From Hydra vulgaris (lineage: Eukaryota > Cnidaria > Hydrozoa > Anthoathecata > Hydridae): a DNA stretch of 64,000 nucleotides. Below, piece by piece: positions 10,504 to 21,137 of the stretch (its first letter is position 1; every line of letters begins with the position of its first letter). The stretch spans positions 20,779,001-20,843,000 of the forward strand of contig NC_088921.1 in the NCBI RefSeq assembly GCF_038396675.1, given 5' to 3'. The notes beneath the pieces are model-generated. The model worked only from the letters and a program-made list of their open reading frames with translations. It made no database searches and was not told where the DNA came from. Made by a program: the position numbers and the translations under genes.

Positions 10504-11646
10504 TTATTTTTTGATTGTTTTGCGCAGTTTTCCTTTTTTTCTGTAATTTAATATCATGCTGTCTTCCATTTGCGAATCTTCGTTTCCTTCTTTCGCGATG
10601 TTCTTCATTTCATTGTCTTCCTGTGTTTTAATGGTATGGTTTTCTTTGGTGGTGGAGTTATAATATTTTCTTATAATCTTTATTATAATCTTTCGTTATA
10701 ATATTTTCTATTTGGTTCGGGGTTTCGTTTGTTGGATTTGTTATGAGTTGTTCGAAGGTGGTTTTTTCGGTTTCATTAGGCAGTTCGGTTGTATCAAATA
10801 TAGCGTGTTCAGTAATAGGTATTACTTATTCAGTTGTATTATCTATAGGTTAAGTAGAACTTTGACTTTCGGAGGTCGTTGGTGGAGCTTGCGGGATATC
10901 TTTTGGTGTAGGGTTTATATTTTCTTGAGGGGTCTTTAAGCAGAGATAAGTTGTACAGATGGTGATGACTGTTGACCGTTGTGCTTCGTTCTAATAGGAT
11001 ATCCCATTATGTTCAGGCTAACCGGCGTCGGACAAGTCATGCTTTCCATAACATCCACGAGGATACCTGTATAGTATTCCGTTCCACTAACGGGTGTTTT
11101 TCTCATGACAGGTTTTGTGTAAACATGCCTGCCGTAGCCCGACTGTCCAAGAACGGTGCCGATCTTTAGGTTTTTATGCTCAATCGGGAGGCCGAACACA
11201 GAAACGTGAGTGACTTCGCTCGGCTCCCGCTCGGGGTTTGATTATTGAAAAATATGATGAAGGCCGCACACATTGAGTCCCCTCTCTAACAAGAGGTTCT
11301 TTGCAGAGTCAGTCTTCATCACAATTTCCAAAAGGGTGTTTCCACAAATGAGTTGAACTCCTTCCAGTTCACGTGCCAAGTTTACAGCTTCGAGAGCACT
11401 AATTATTTGGACGATATCAATACGTTTCTGCAGTCTAAATATTAGGGTTTTCGGGAGGTTCTTCTTGTATGCGCATTGGGTGGTTACGTTGGCGTAGGAT
11501 TTTTTGATAATATTTGGTAGGGCTTTCGCGTTCCTTAATTCTTTCTTCTTTTTTCGGTCTGAATCGCTTTCGGACTGATCGTCGGTGCTGTAGGGTGATA
11601 AAATCGATACAATTTCATTTTTATTTCCGGTTCCAGTTTTCGTCAT
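10504..11646 (-). pseudogene. ORF1 of element D
   Basis: A 381-codon frame in one phase from the ATG at 11,646 to TAA at 10,504, broken by several in-frame stops. The N-terminus is acidic (STDDQSESDSDRKKKKELRN), followed by KSYANV. The first ordered block has a VNLARELEGVQLICGNTLLE core and GLNVCGLHHIF. The second has VSMFGLPIEHKN, SGYGRHVY and EYYTGILVDVMESM. These two blocks recur in G, H and J and look like two tandem RNA-binding folds (inference). A polar Lys/Glu-rich tail follows. The MLxQL C-terminal domain of A and G is not recognisable here. Confidence 0.65.
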
Positions 11647-11789
11647 TCTTTTAATAAGACATTTGGCGGTATCTTTGATCGTTAAGACCGTTTCGTTAAA
11701 AACCAGAAAGTCACAAAACTCCTAAAAAAGCCACTTAAAAAATAACTTTTTCCACTTTTAAAATCGCTGTCTCGGCTAAAATCACGTGG

Positions 11790-11846
11790 AGATACTTTTT
11801 TTTTTTTTTTCGACTAACAATAACTACACTTTTTTTCACTAACAGA
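11790..11846 (-). other. Two stacked A tails with U2 stubs between elements E and D
   Basis: On the minus strand, poly(A) of element E is followed by ATCTGTT (U2 nt 38-44), ~30 nt of unplaced sequence, a second run of 15 A and GTATCT (U2 nt 36-41). It looks like the ends of two successive insertions at the same U2 site, the inner one reduced to a tail. Confidence 0.5.
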
Positions 11847-12922
11847 TTTTTTTTTTTTTCACTTTACATATATAATCATGTCGTATTACAGTTAAAAAAC
11901 CCGGTATATATATATTTACAAAAAAGCCTCCCATAAATATAAGTAAATACTTTATTTTATTTAAATAAATTTCTGTGGTTTTTAAAAGAAAACGTAAAGC
12001 GAAAACGAAAATTAAAATTTAAGGTACTTTAAATCTAGATAAAAAACTTATAAAAAGCTTTTTCTTTCTTTATTCATTTGAATAAAATATTTTTCAATTT
12101 AATAAAAGCAAAAAGGATATTTACAAAACATAGAAGATGTTTACAAAAAATGCTGCAAAACATGAAGTATAACCCAAATAAATATAAATTTTAATTAAAT
12201 GGTAATAAATATAAATGAAAATAAGTTACCGTAAGAGAAATAGTATAAAATAAATGTTTCCTCCTTAAAAAATCAAAATGCAAAGCTGATTTGTATAAAT
12301 CCCCATGCCTAATAAAAATTTTTCTTTCAAAAGTTGATTTTGAATTCTCTGTGAAAAACTAATTTAGTTTTTAACGAAGAATTGAAAAATCTAACTTTTA
12401 ATTCAAAAAAACCCCTGAACAGTGTTAAAACAACAAACAAAGTAAAAAAGCGAAGTAGATATTTGCAACACAAAATTTTTGTAATAAATTCAATAAATGT
12501 ATAAATTTTATCTTACTTATTTGTGTTTGTAATAAAGTAAAATTAAATTTGAAAACTATAATGTAAAACTTATTTTTTGTTTACAACCAAAGCAAATAGG
12601 ATATTTATAATATGTTCTTTGCTTTTGGTCATGTTCGAATTTGAAGGTTAAAATAAATTTTTCTTATTCAGTTTTTTATGCTCGTCTCAAAAAACTAAAC
12701 TTTAAGTTATGAAAACCACTACATCAGTGTTAAAAAAATTAAAACCTTCGATTTCAAAAGTTAAAACCGAAAGTTAAAAAAAAAAATTGACGTAACTTGT
12801 ACTTAACATATATACACTCAATAAATTTTTTCATAAATTTGTAACAAATAAGTTAAGTAAATAAAATCAAGCAGTTTAAATAAAATAAGGCTGGAAATTA
12901 AACCAAGCATTAAAAAATAATT

Positions 12923-12961
12923 GCACGACCGTCGCACCAAAACCGGTTGTTGGGTACATGC
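12923..12961 (-). other. 3' UTR hairpin copy 2 of element E
   Basis: The stem GCATGTACC with GGTCGTGC keeps pairing despite base changes relative to D (one bulge, one G-U). The CGACGG segment of the loop is kept. Confidence 0.5.
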
Positions 12962-13014
12962 TATCGTTTAACTCAAAATTTATAAAAAATAGGGCTGCCT
13001 TTTAAAAAGTATTC

Positions 13015-13051
13015 ACATGACCGTCGCGCCAATAGGCTGCTAGGATCATGC
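13015..13051 (-). other. 3' UTR hairpin copy 1 of element E
   Basis: The stem GCATGATCC with GGTCATGT shows paired changes relative to D. The loop keeps AGCAGCC and GCGCGACGG. Confidence 0.5.
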
Positions 13052-13113
13052 TTTTTCGTATTAAATAGAATTAAAAGGATAAAGTAAAAAGTAATTTTAA
13101 TATGTTTGTTCCA

Positions 13114-14981
13114 TTATATATTGAACACGAGCTCTAGCTTGTGTTGTATAGAGATTGCATCATTCATGGAAAACAAATTATGGAATTTTCCAATACTATT
13201 TTCGCGTTTATATTTATTATACTTTATTTTCCATATATACTTTATTTCTTTTATAATGTTTTTTATTATTTTAATGGGACAGATGATTTTGTTTTCCATC
13301 ATATTCCATGCGCGCCATATTTCTGTTGTTGTTATATTAGTTATAGTGGTTACTAGTTTTGCCTTTAGGTCTGATTTTGATAAATTTTATATATTTATGT
13401 AGAAAATAATGTGAATTGTATTAAAGTTTGTCCGAGGAAGAATTCTCTCGTAAACAAAGTTCAATTTTTCCAAATAATTTGCGCAATACTGCAATATATA
13501 AAAGGGTGCAAAGTAATCGGTTTTATGTTGGAGACGAGGCAGTTTGTTTTGACTCGTCCGCGGTTTTTAATCCACTTTTTACATTTTTCACGGGTGGGCA
13601 AAATGTTTTGGAGAATTTTCCACTGGGTGTTATAGGAAGGACCTTGGGCGTAAGATCTAAATCAGCGCCACCAGATCTTCTCATAAGGCTTCCCAGTTTG
13701 GAATGTTGTTTCCCAAAACATTTGTGTTTTTATTAGGTTTTTGAAATCATCTTGGTCTTCCAAGATCAAATATACTTGTTTAGTTATAATTTTTTATTTA
13801 AATAAATTTTCTTTAGTTTTTAATAGTTCAATTACATCTGATTGATAGAACGATGGTTGTTTAAGGGTTATTAAGAAAGTTTACTTCGGTTATAAAGTTC
13901 TAATTGGCTTAACCTTGTCGGGCGTATCGGTTGAAAAAATACGCCAAATGATCATTTTTCAAATAAAAGCGTTTACGGGGGTTAGCGTATTCTCTAAAAA
14001 GCATTAAATTTTATAGTCTCAGGGCAGTTGATTGCCTAAAGATGTCGGGAATTTCCAGGCCCCCTTTATCAGGTTTTAAATTTAAAATATTTCTTTTTTT
14101 TGGCTTGGCAAAGTTGTTATACCATAAATAAATTGATATTTCTTATTTAATTAGTTTTTCATAGTTTTTTCTTAATAGGAAGACGTTTGCAACATACCAG
14201 ACCTTCAAGAGGGCCTGCCTGTTGACAAACATTGCCTTGCATTTAAGTGAAACATTTCTATATTTAAAGTTTTTTAAAATTTTAATAAACTTAGCAACAG
14301 CTTTATCAAAATTAAAATTAGCCGCTTTTTGCAGATTCTTAAAGAAGGTTATCCCGAGTATTTTATTAAAATCTTGGTTAGATCGGTTAATAGTAAAGTT
14401 CTAAATTTTCAATATTTTTTTAAAGGCCCCCAGCGCAAACGCTTTTGTTTTGACTTGTTTATATTTGACCCTGTAGCTTTTTCAAAGGCGTTTAAGACAG
14501 ATATAATTTCGCCAACGCAATTGGAATTTTTGCACGCAATTGTCGTATGAGCGAACTGCAGTATTTTAAGGAGGACGGTTCCAGATAGTTTGATCCCCTC
14601 GGAGCTCTGATTGTATTTAAACGCGAGGGCAAGCGTTTCAACTGCTGCACATTAGAGCATCAAGGAGAGCGGATCTCCCTGTCTAACTTTCCGTATTATT
14701 TTTATGGGTTTGCTCCGGTACCCGTTATTTGTTATAATGGATTAATTGTTTTTTAAGGTCTGCTTGATAGCGTTAACAAATTTTTTTCCAAAATTAAATT
14801 ATTCTAAAACTTAAAAAAATAAATTTTCTGTTCATCTTATCGAATGGTTTCCCTTAGTTCAAGGTCATCAAGACTCCACTGATTTTCTTTTCATCGATGT
14901 AGTGAATGAGGTTCCGTACCTAGAGTATGTTCAAAAGATATTTTGGTTGGGTACCGAGCAAGTTTGGGTCGGGTCTAGGAT
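13114..14981 (-). pseudogene. ORF2 fragment of element E: RT to C-terminus
   Basis: RT B-type motif near 14,690, then a decayed FAHTTIVACK stretch where YADD would be (~14,540) and the connection block NVSLKCKAMFVN near 14,240. The C-terminus at 13,302-13,114 has IKYIWKIKYNKYKRENSIGK, matching the ends of D, G and H. It contains multiple frameshifts and stops. Confidence 0.7.
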
Positions 14982-17865
14982 TAGGTTTAGGGTAGAACTT
15001 TTGTTTTAGTTTCGAACAACTCGAATTTTTGAAGTATAGTATGTTATAAAGTATAGTAAGTATAGTATGTATAGTTGAAGTTAAGTGAATTTTATCGTTT
15101 AAAAGTGAAAGAAAAAAGTTATACAGTTCCTTAATGGCGGATAGTAACGATGGTAATTGTCTAAGTATTGTCTGGGAATTTTTTAGTAGACAAAAAACGA
15201 ATGGCAATAGAATTATAGGCATATGCAAAATAGGAACATGCAAGTTACCTGTTCCGTGTCCAACTGGAGCAACAACAGGTCTTTATGCTCACTTACGTGC
15301 TGCTCATATGAAAGCGTATAAAGAGTGTGTAGCGAGAAATGAAGAGAATCGTAAAAGAAAATTTGCAGAACAAAAATTGAAAAATGAAAATAAGAAGCAA
15401 AGTAAAGTTGATGACCTTTTTAATAAGAAAGCACATTGGTCGTCAAGTCATCCAAATGCCATCGCTATAACGATTTCGGTTAGTCGCATGCTTGCTCTAG
15501 ACATGTTGTAAAACGACTTTGAAGAGCAGACGGTACAAAGTGATAATTAATGGAACCACAATATCTGGTGCCAAGCAGAACTACGTTTTCAAGATAAGTT
15601 GTACCTGAGTTATATTGTAGTGTAAAACAGAAAACCGCTAATGAAATATATCGAGATTTTGAAGACATTCCATAGTATTCATTAGCGACTGACATAAAGT
15701 CGTCAATGAATATGATGACAAATAAAGATATTTGCATTAGAAAACAAGCCGTTTCCAGGATAACATACCGGCGAAAGCATTCTTCGAATCTTTAAACAAG
15801 ACTATTGATATTTGGAAGCTTCCTCGGACTGTTCCAATTTATGCGTTGCATGATAATGGCAGTAATATGAAAAGCGCCATGAATTTCTCACAATCATTTT
15901 ATGATCTTTCATGTTTTATTCACACTTTACAATTAACCATCAATGATGCCGTGAGTAAAATTGATGGTGCAAGCTGTCCTTTCAAAAGCCGTCGTATTGT
16001 GTCACATTATCACCATAGCTGCCAGGCTACACAGAATTTGTACAGAGAGCAGAAGCGATTAGGAAAGGTAGAACGAGAACTGATAATCAATGTTGCTACT
16101 AGGTGGAACTAGGATTCTTCTATGCAGAAGAGATTATGCAAAGAAAAAGATGCTATATCTGCTGATCTAGCAATATGTGAAAAAATTGATAACTTGACTA
16201 ATGCAGTTGGAAGCTTGCTGAAGGCTATCACGCAATTCTTGCTCCATTTAAACAAGCAAGTAGAGATTTATGTGGCAAGAACTACCCAACATTGTCTATG
16301 AAAATTTTGGCTTTGCATGGCATAAATCAGCAATTGCAGCGATTCATCAATGATCCTTCACATAAGGGTTGTGGTGTACTTATTGCTCGAAAACTAAAGT
16401 TATAACTAGACCGACGGTTTCCGCAATTCATATCAGCTTTGCCTTATGCAGCATGTACATTTCTTGATCCACGCTACAAATCCATCTTCTTCTTTGAACA
16501 ACAGCAAGCTACTGTTGTAGACGAGTCTTCATCAGTACTCTAAGGAATTCCGATCTCGTGGCGGTACTGGTGTTGGTGGAGGTGGACATTGTGCCTTGAG
16601 CGATGATGACACGAACTTAATTCAAGGTACAATTCAATTACGTTTTATGTTACGTGATTAACACAGATTAAAACTTGATGGTAATTGTAATGGCGTGCAG
16701 TTCAGGGATTGCATTTTTTCAGATTTACTGTATTGTGGTTTAGTTTAATTACAGATGAATAATAAAACAATAGATAATGCATAGGTTTTCATTTCTGTTT
16801 GCTATTTTAGTTTTACATCTATTTATATTATATAATGCTTTGTAGAAACATCTGCTAGTGCTGGTGGTCCCGTTCCTGCTTTTGAAAGTGCTGGCTCACG
16901 TCCTGGTCGGACATCAGCTGTAGCCTCCAAGCCAAGTAGTTTATGGGATGACTTCGACAGCATGCTTACAACAGCAACTGCAAATAGGATGCTGCCAGTT
17001 GATGATGCAGCTTCTGTGCATAAGGAGGTCAGAATGTATATGATTGAACCTTCTATTTGAAGGAACGCCATTGTTCTTGATTGGTGGAAAGTTGATCATC
17101 ACCGTCTGCCGAAACTCTCAAGAGTAGCGAAGGCACTATTGGCTATTCCAGCAACTTCTGTAAATTCGGAGAGATTGAACTCGACGTCCGGTAACATTAT
17201 TACAAGACGGCGATGTAATCTACTCTCTGAGCATGTGGCTGAACTAACTTTTATTCACGAAAATTTGTAGTATAGCACATAGCAGTAGCGTACCGAAGCC
17301 AGACTGCCCTGCCAGCCACAGTCAGTACAGTACACTGTGGATAAAGGTCTCGGACTTTCTGGAACAATTGCCTCTGCATGTACTACTACTTTACATAACT
17401 GTATAACATTTGCATTCATTATAGCATTGTACTTTTACTTGTATTGTATTATCTGTTAAACTATAACTGTAAATATATTACTAGTCCTAGTCTTTATTCT
17501 ATGCACTGCATTGCAAGTATTTGACTTGACTTTTTTTAACTTGAATTGTCACACATTGTAATTAAATTGTATGATACTAGTCTCATTTGATTTCATTCAC
17601 TTTTATTTGACTCTAGAGTTTAGTCTGTGTTGCTTAGTATTTTGTTTACATTATAAGGCTGCAATATGATTGGTTATTAAATATAAAATGTATAATGTTT
17701 TATTTCTGTTCTGTGTTCGTTCACACACTAAAAATTATTACTATTTAAGTACCAAATTTCAATATCAGTGCAGCGTACTTTTGAATCGAATCGAATTCGA
17801 ATGAAAGTGGCTTAGTCTCGTTTCGAATCGTTTCGAACTTAAAATATTAGTTTCCCACATCACTA
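14982..17865 (+). mobile_element. hAT DNA transposon, left-arm copy, 5' end damaged
   Basis: The mirror counterpart of the hAT at 50,953-53,872. The right terminus is present (17,851-17,865 ends CCCACATCACTA) followed by CTTAAAAA, the target duplication seen in the other arm. The left terminus is not: at 14,982 the sequence passes from element E into diverged hAT 5' flank without a terminal repeat. So this copy was created by the large inverted duplication and not by its own transposition. It differs from the other copy by scattered substitutions and small indels, mostly between 15,000 and 16,600. Confidence 0.8.
15134..17270 (+). pseudogene. hAT transposase, left-arm copy
   Basis: The start MADSNDGNCLSIVWEFFSRQ is followed by a BED zinc finger (CKIGTCKLP...GLYAHLRAAHMKAY). 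Then come ALHDNGSNMKSAM (first catalytic Asp region), INVATRWN, YAACTFLDPRYKSIFF and DWWKVDHHRLP. The hAT dimerisation end is IPATSVNSERLNSTSGNII...LTFIHENL, ending near 17,268. Stops and frameshifts, for example right after MLALDML, separate these blocks; several are absent from the right-arm copy. The gene is inactive. Confidence 0.85.
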
Positions 17866-19711
17866 CTTAAAAACTGGAAACCGATTTCGCTCCTTTGTAC
17901 TGAAAACAAAGTTATAACAAAAGCTTTTGCAATCAGAATATCCAGAGTGTTAAACATCATCGTTGGATCCTCTCAGACATGCTCTGTTCCAGGCCAGAAT
18001 ATCTTTAGCAATATATTCCTCGCTAGGGAATTGATTCACTACACCAATGAAAAAAACTTAAAAGCCTTACTCATAACAATAGACCAAGAAAAAGCAATCG
18101 ACAAAATTGATCAAAACTTTATCTTCTCTACTCTGAAGAAGTTTAATCTTGGTGACAATATTGTCAAAACGATTAAAAATACTCTTAAAAACAATCAATC
18201 AATAATCCTTAACAATGGAATTTTTAGCACTCCCTTTGATGTCAGCAAAGGTGTTAGACCGTTTAGCTGTAGAACCTCTAGCCAACGAAATTCGAAACAA
18301 CACCAAAATAGATGGAAAATCACTTCCAGATAGCAAAACAAATTTAAAACTAATGCAATACGCAGATGACACAGTCATGTTTGCAAGAGATACTAACTCT
18401 ATATCAGAGATCTTTAAAGTACTAAATCTATTTGAAGAAGTATCTTCCTCCAACATAAACAAGAATAAAACAAAAGCTTTAGCCTTAGGAGGTTTCAAAA
18501 ACATGGAATACGAAAATACAATAAAAACACTAAACCAAAATAATTACAATATCGTCTAGACCATCACAACTGGCCTAAACATACTAGATACATATTTCCA
18601 TACAGATCTGGCATACTCATCCATCATAAACTGGTCAATTGAAATATATAAATTTACTAATAAAGTTAAAAATTTCAAATATAGGAACGTATCCCTTAGA
18701 TGCAAGGCGATATTCATGAATACCCTCACTATTTCTAAAATTTGGTTTATACTCAATATATTTCCAATATCTGAAACCTCATCCAAAAAAAATTAAAAAA
18801 GAAACATTTAAAAATTTATGGCAAAGCCAACATGCAGAACCAATCAAAAGAGACATAGTTTATCTTCCAACTGACAAAGGAGGGCTAGCAATACTACAAT
18901 ACTCGCATACCCTCTAATTAACTTTGCAAATGAAAAATATCCACAATGCCAATTTCTTACATCAAAACAATTTCCGAAATAACTAAACAGTATCCCTTTC
19001 TACTATGCAGATGTAAGTAGAAAATTAAAACTTGACGACAAATAATCACGTTACAAAATGAGAATACAAAAAGCATATACAATCACATACTTATCGAAAA
19101 TATGTGAGTGGGAAAATTGCAGAGAAGTCTACTTTGGAAAACAATCTGGAAACGGTCTTTCAACTCTTACGCCCAAGGACCATGCCAAAACACACAATGG
19201 AGAATCCTCACTGACAGCTTACCAACAATAGAAAAGCTACAAAGTTGGCGTAAAAACAGAGGAAGCGGAGACAATAAATGCAAAGAAAACAATCAAACTG
19301 AAAACACTTTACACACCTTTATATCATGTAGGAAAGCCTAACGCGTGTGGAGAGCCTTCCGAGAAATATACGAGGGTCTACTTCGAACAAAAAAACTTAT
19401 CAGCGTTCAAGCAGTTTTCCAAATCAATATAGAAGATCTCTCTAAACAAAGTAACAATGCTAAAGTTATAACTACACGTACGAATATCATTACTACTGAA
19501 TAATAAAGAGCCAGGAACTCATTAACTAAAGAAATTAAAAAAATACCATCAATAAAAATAATAGGTAGTATAAAAAAGAAATAAAATATTTATGGTCACT
19601 TAAATACAATAAATACCTAAGACAAAATAACATTTGAGGTTTTCATAAAACCTTTTCATTTAATAATGTTCTTAGTAAAGATAGCAATACAGAATTACGA
19701 TTTAATTTCTA
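17866..19711 (+). pseudogene. ORF2 3' half of element F
   Basis: In order: SSQTCSVPGQNIFSN, LITIDQEKAIDKIDQNF (RT A), KGVRPF... (RT B, damaged), LKLMQYADDTVMFARDT (YADD) near 18,350, SSSNINKNKTKALALGGF, NVSLRCKAIFMNTL, a knuckle region with NKCKENNQTENTLHTFISCR near 19,300 and LWSLKYNKYLRQNN at ~19,590. It is frameshifted at several points. C-terminal spacing agrees with the Cys/His motif at the end of ORF2 in Tx1/L1-type LINEs. Confidence 0.8.
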
Positions 19712-20104
19712 AAATATGGCTTAATTATGTCGACACCTTTCGAATTTTCGCTTTTTCGTTTTTTTGTTCATCGTTTTTTCGTTCTAGATCATGCAAAAAC
19801 CGTAAAAAATAACAAATAAACAATAATAATTATAATAATGACTAAAATAATAACAAAAAACAAAAAAAACAAAATAAAATACAAATAAAACTGTTACAAG
19901 GTAAAAATGTCACATCCAAGGCTTTTTATTAACACTTGATAATCAAACAAAAGTATACAAATAAAATACGAACAAAAATATCAAAATAACATAATTAGAT
20001 AAAAATATAAAACAATATAACAAAAACAAAAAATTTAAAATACACTTGCTATCTTGGGCTTTGGACTAGATGGTAGAAATTAATAATAAAAAAAAAAAAA
20101 AAAT
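17866..20104 (+). mobile_element. Keno-like LINE, element F (3' half, plus strand)
   Basis: Starts next to the hAT terminus in the RT entry region (NWKPISLLCTENKV) and runs through RT, connection and C-terminus. A ~390 bp 3' UTR and a 16 nt A tail (20,088-20,103) follow. It mirrors the 3' half of element J. The 3' UTR resembles that of stub I and lacks the GCATGTCC hairpin of D, E and G, so F, I and J form a separate subfamily using the same U2 site. U2 resumes at 20,105. Confidence 0.85.
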
Positions 20105-20256
20105 TTCTTTTCTTATTAGTTTATTATCTGGTACGCCGGCACAGTCCGGCTCATATATAAATCTGATTTTTGGCATTTGGTCATGGGATCATAGGTTTAC
20201 ATTGCCCTGACCACGGGTTGCCTCGGCTTTGCACTACTGCTGAGCGCGGCCCAGAT
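20105..20256 (+). pseudogene. U2: U2 snRNA 3' part
   Basis: Begins TTCTTTTCTTATTAG, with stem-loop IIa GCCGGCACAGTCCGGC, TATATAAAT and the Sm site ATTTTTGG. Stem-loop III is GGTCATGG...CCCTGACC. Stem-loop IV has a CTCGGC/GCTGAG stem and TTTGCACTACT loop, comparable to the U2A'/U2B'' loop. Followed by ATTGAAAATAAGA, close to an snRNA 3' box. Confidence 0.85.
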
Positions 20257-20435
20257 TGAAAATAAGAAAAATTGTCTTGACTTTTAGTGTGTCCAACATC
20301 GCCAATGGTCTCAGCTGCTTCTGATGATGATGCTACTGATGATGACGACAACGAAAATGATTAGACGTACTGATTCAAACCACAAGTATATTGTTGAAGA
20401 CGGCGTCAGTCCGACTATATCTGCAGTGTTCAGTT
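20257..20435 (+). promoter_or_regulatory. U2 intergenic spacer with promoter
   Basis: 3' box-like AAAATAAGA, then a (GATGAT)-type tract with an unusual CTTCTGATG variant at ~20,320-20,350. The conserved proximal promoter ends in CTGCAGTGTTCAGTT. No TATA box. Confidence 0.6.
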
Positions 20436-20466
20436 ATTTCTTGTCGGCCTAATGGCTAAGATCAAG
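20436..20466 (+). pseudogene. U2: U2 snRNA 5' part without LINE
   Basis: Nt 1-31 with changes in the first dozen bases (ATTTCTTGTCGG). After AAGATCAAG it continues CGTTCTTATC: the branch-recognition stretch TGTAGTATCT is replaced by a single C. The inverted junction follows. Confidence 0.8.
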
Positions 20467-20577
20467 CGTTCTTATCGTTTCTCGGCTTTATCGCTTCTCG
20501 GCTTATAATCGGCATCTCATCGCTTTATCATAGGTTGATTAGAAGCCATTAGGACGAGAAGCGATAAGAACAGATAC
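20467..20577. repeat. Scrambled head-to-head U2 junction
   Basis: The plus strand carries three shortened repeats of the U2 start (ATCGTTTCTCGGC, ATCGCTTCTCGGC, ATCGGCATCTC). The minus strand from 20,577 reads GTATCTGTTCTTATC fused to GCTTCTCGTCCTAATGG, that is U2 nt 36-50 joined to the start of a U2 gene over a shared TTATC/ATC. Array polarity flips here. Confidence 0.75.
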
Positions 20578-20972
20578 TTTTTTTTTTTTCACTTTTTTAT
20601 CTTTACAATTTATTTCTTATAAAAACATTATTTCACAAAAAAAAAAACTGTTATATACACAATAAAATTTCTGTAAATAACGCAATAAAACAATTAGTTT
20701 TAAATAAAATTTGTTTATTTTTTTTTTTTTTTTTAATTTGTTTTTGCGGTTTCGAATAAAACAAGATAAAATCGAGAAATAAAAAACGAAAACGAAAACA
20801 AAAATGAAATGTCGATAGAGAAAACCGCAAATTAGGAAATAAAATTTAGTTTTTTAATAAGAGTTATGAACACTGTAAATAAATTATTTACCAAAAATAT
20901 CGTGTATAAAACAATAACAATTACTTTGATAAAGTATATAGAAGAAATAAAAAGTTTAAAAATATAATGCTA

Positions 20973-21025
20973 TAATGGCCAGAACTATTTAATATAAAGT
21001 TTATATTAAATAGTTCTGGCCATTA
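20973..21025. repeat. Perfect hairpin, 26 bp arms, 1 nt loop
   Basis: Arms 20,973-20,998 and 21,000-21,025 flank a single G. Element D has only one unfolded copy of the outer sequence at the same place (AATATAATGCTGGCCATTAA), so G gained the inverted copy. Confidence 0.9.
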
Positions 21026-21048
21026 AGCCATGCATTTAAATAATATAC

Positions 21049-21087
21049 GCCTGTCCGTCACACCCACAGGGGCTGCTGGGGACATGC
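21049..21087 (-). other. 3' UTR hairpin of element G
   Basis: GCATGTCC pairs with GGACAGGC (one mismatch). The loop is almost identical to that of element D, with AGCAGCCCCTGTGGGTG. Confidence 0.6.
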
Positions 21088-21137
21088 TTTTGCGTAAAAT
21101 AAAAAACTACATTTCCTTATGTATTAAAAACAAGATC

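Larger units (their letters stand above)
6268..11789 (-). mobile_element. Keno-like LINE, element D, full length
   Basis: At 5.5 kb this is the most complete LINE in the window. A ~140 bp 5' UTR begins near 11,789 with GTGATTTTAGCCGAGACAGC. Then come ORF1 (11,646-10,504), ~195 bp, ORF2 (10,309-6850), a ~570 bp 3' UTR with the conserved hairpin at 6716-6754, and poly(A) (polyT 6267-6281). Both ORFs carry stops and frameshifts. Unlike the others it is not preceded by the U2 5' part: upstream is only another A tail plus GTATCT (11,790-11,810). Either the U2 5' end was deleted or the LINE landed in a U2 remnant. Confidence 0.85.
11847..14981 (-). mobile_element. Keno-like LINE, element E, lacks 5' half
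   Basis: The same subfamily as element A. The minus strand enters at 14,981 in the RT domain, where it is joined to the hAT element, runs through the ORF2 C-terminus (to about 13,114), then a ~1.2 kb AT-rich 3' UTR (13,113-11,860) and poly(A) (polyT 11,847-11,859). ORF1 and endonuclease are missing. The 3' UTR holds two copies of the conserved hairpin (13,015-13,051 and 12,923-12,961) and otherwise no coding signal. Confidence 0.8.

Noticed and set aside
15134-17270. Domesticated host BED-finger gene
   Set aside because: Both copies carry stops or frameshifts and hAT termini flank the right-arm copy; it is an ordinary dead transposase.
20105-20466. Intact functional U2 gene without LINE
   Set aside because: The 3' part precedes the 5' part in the same sense: they belong to two neighbouring units, and the 5' part lacks the branch-recognition bases.
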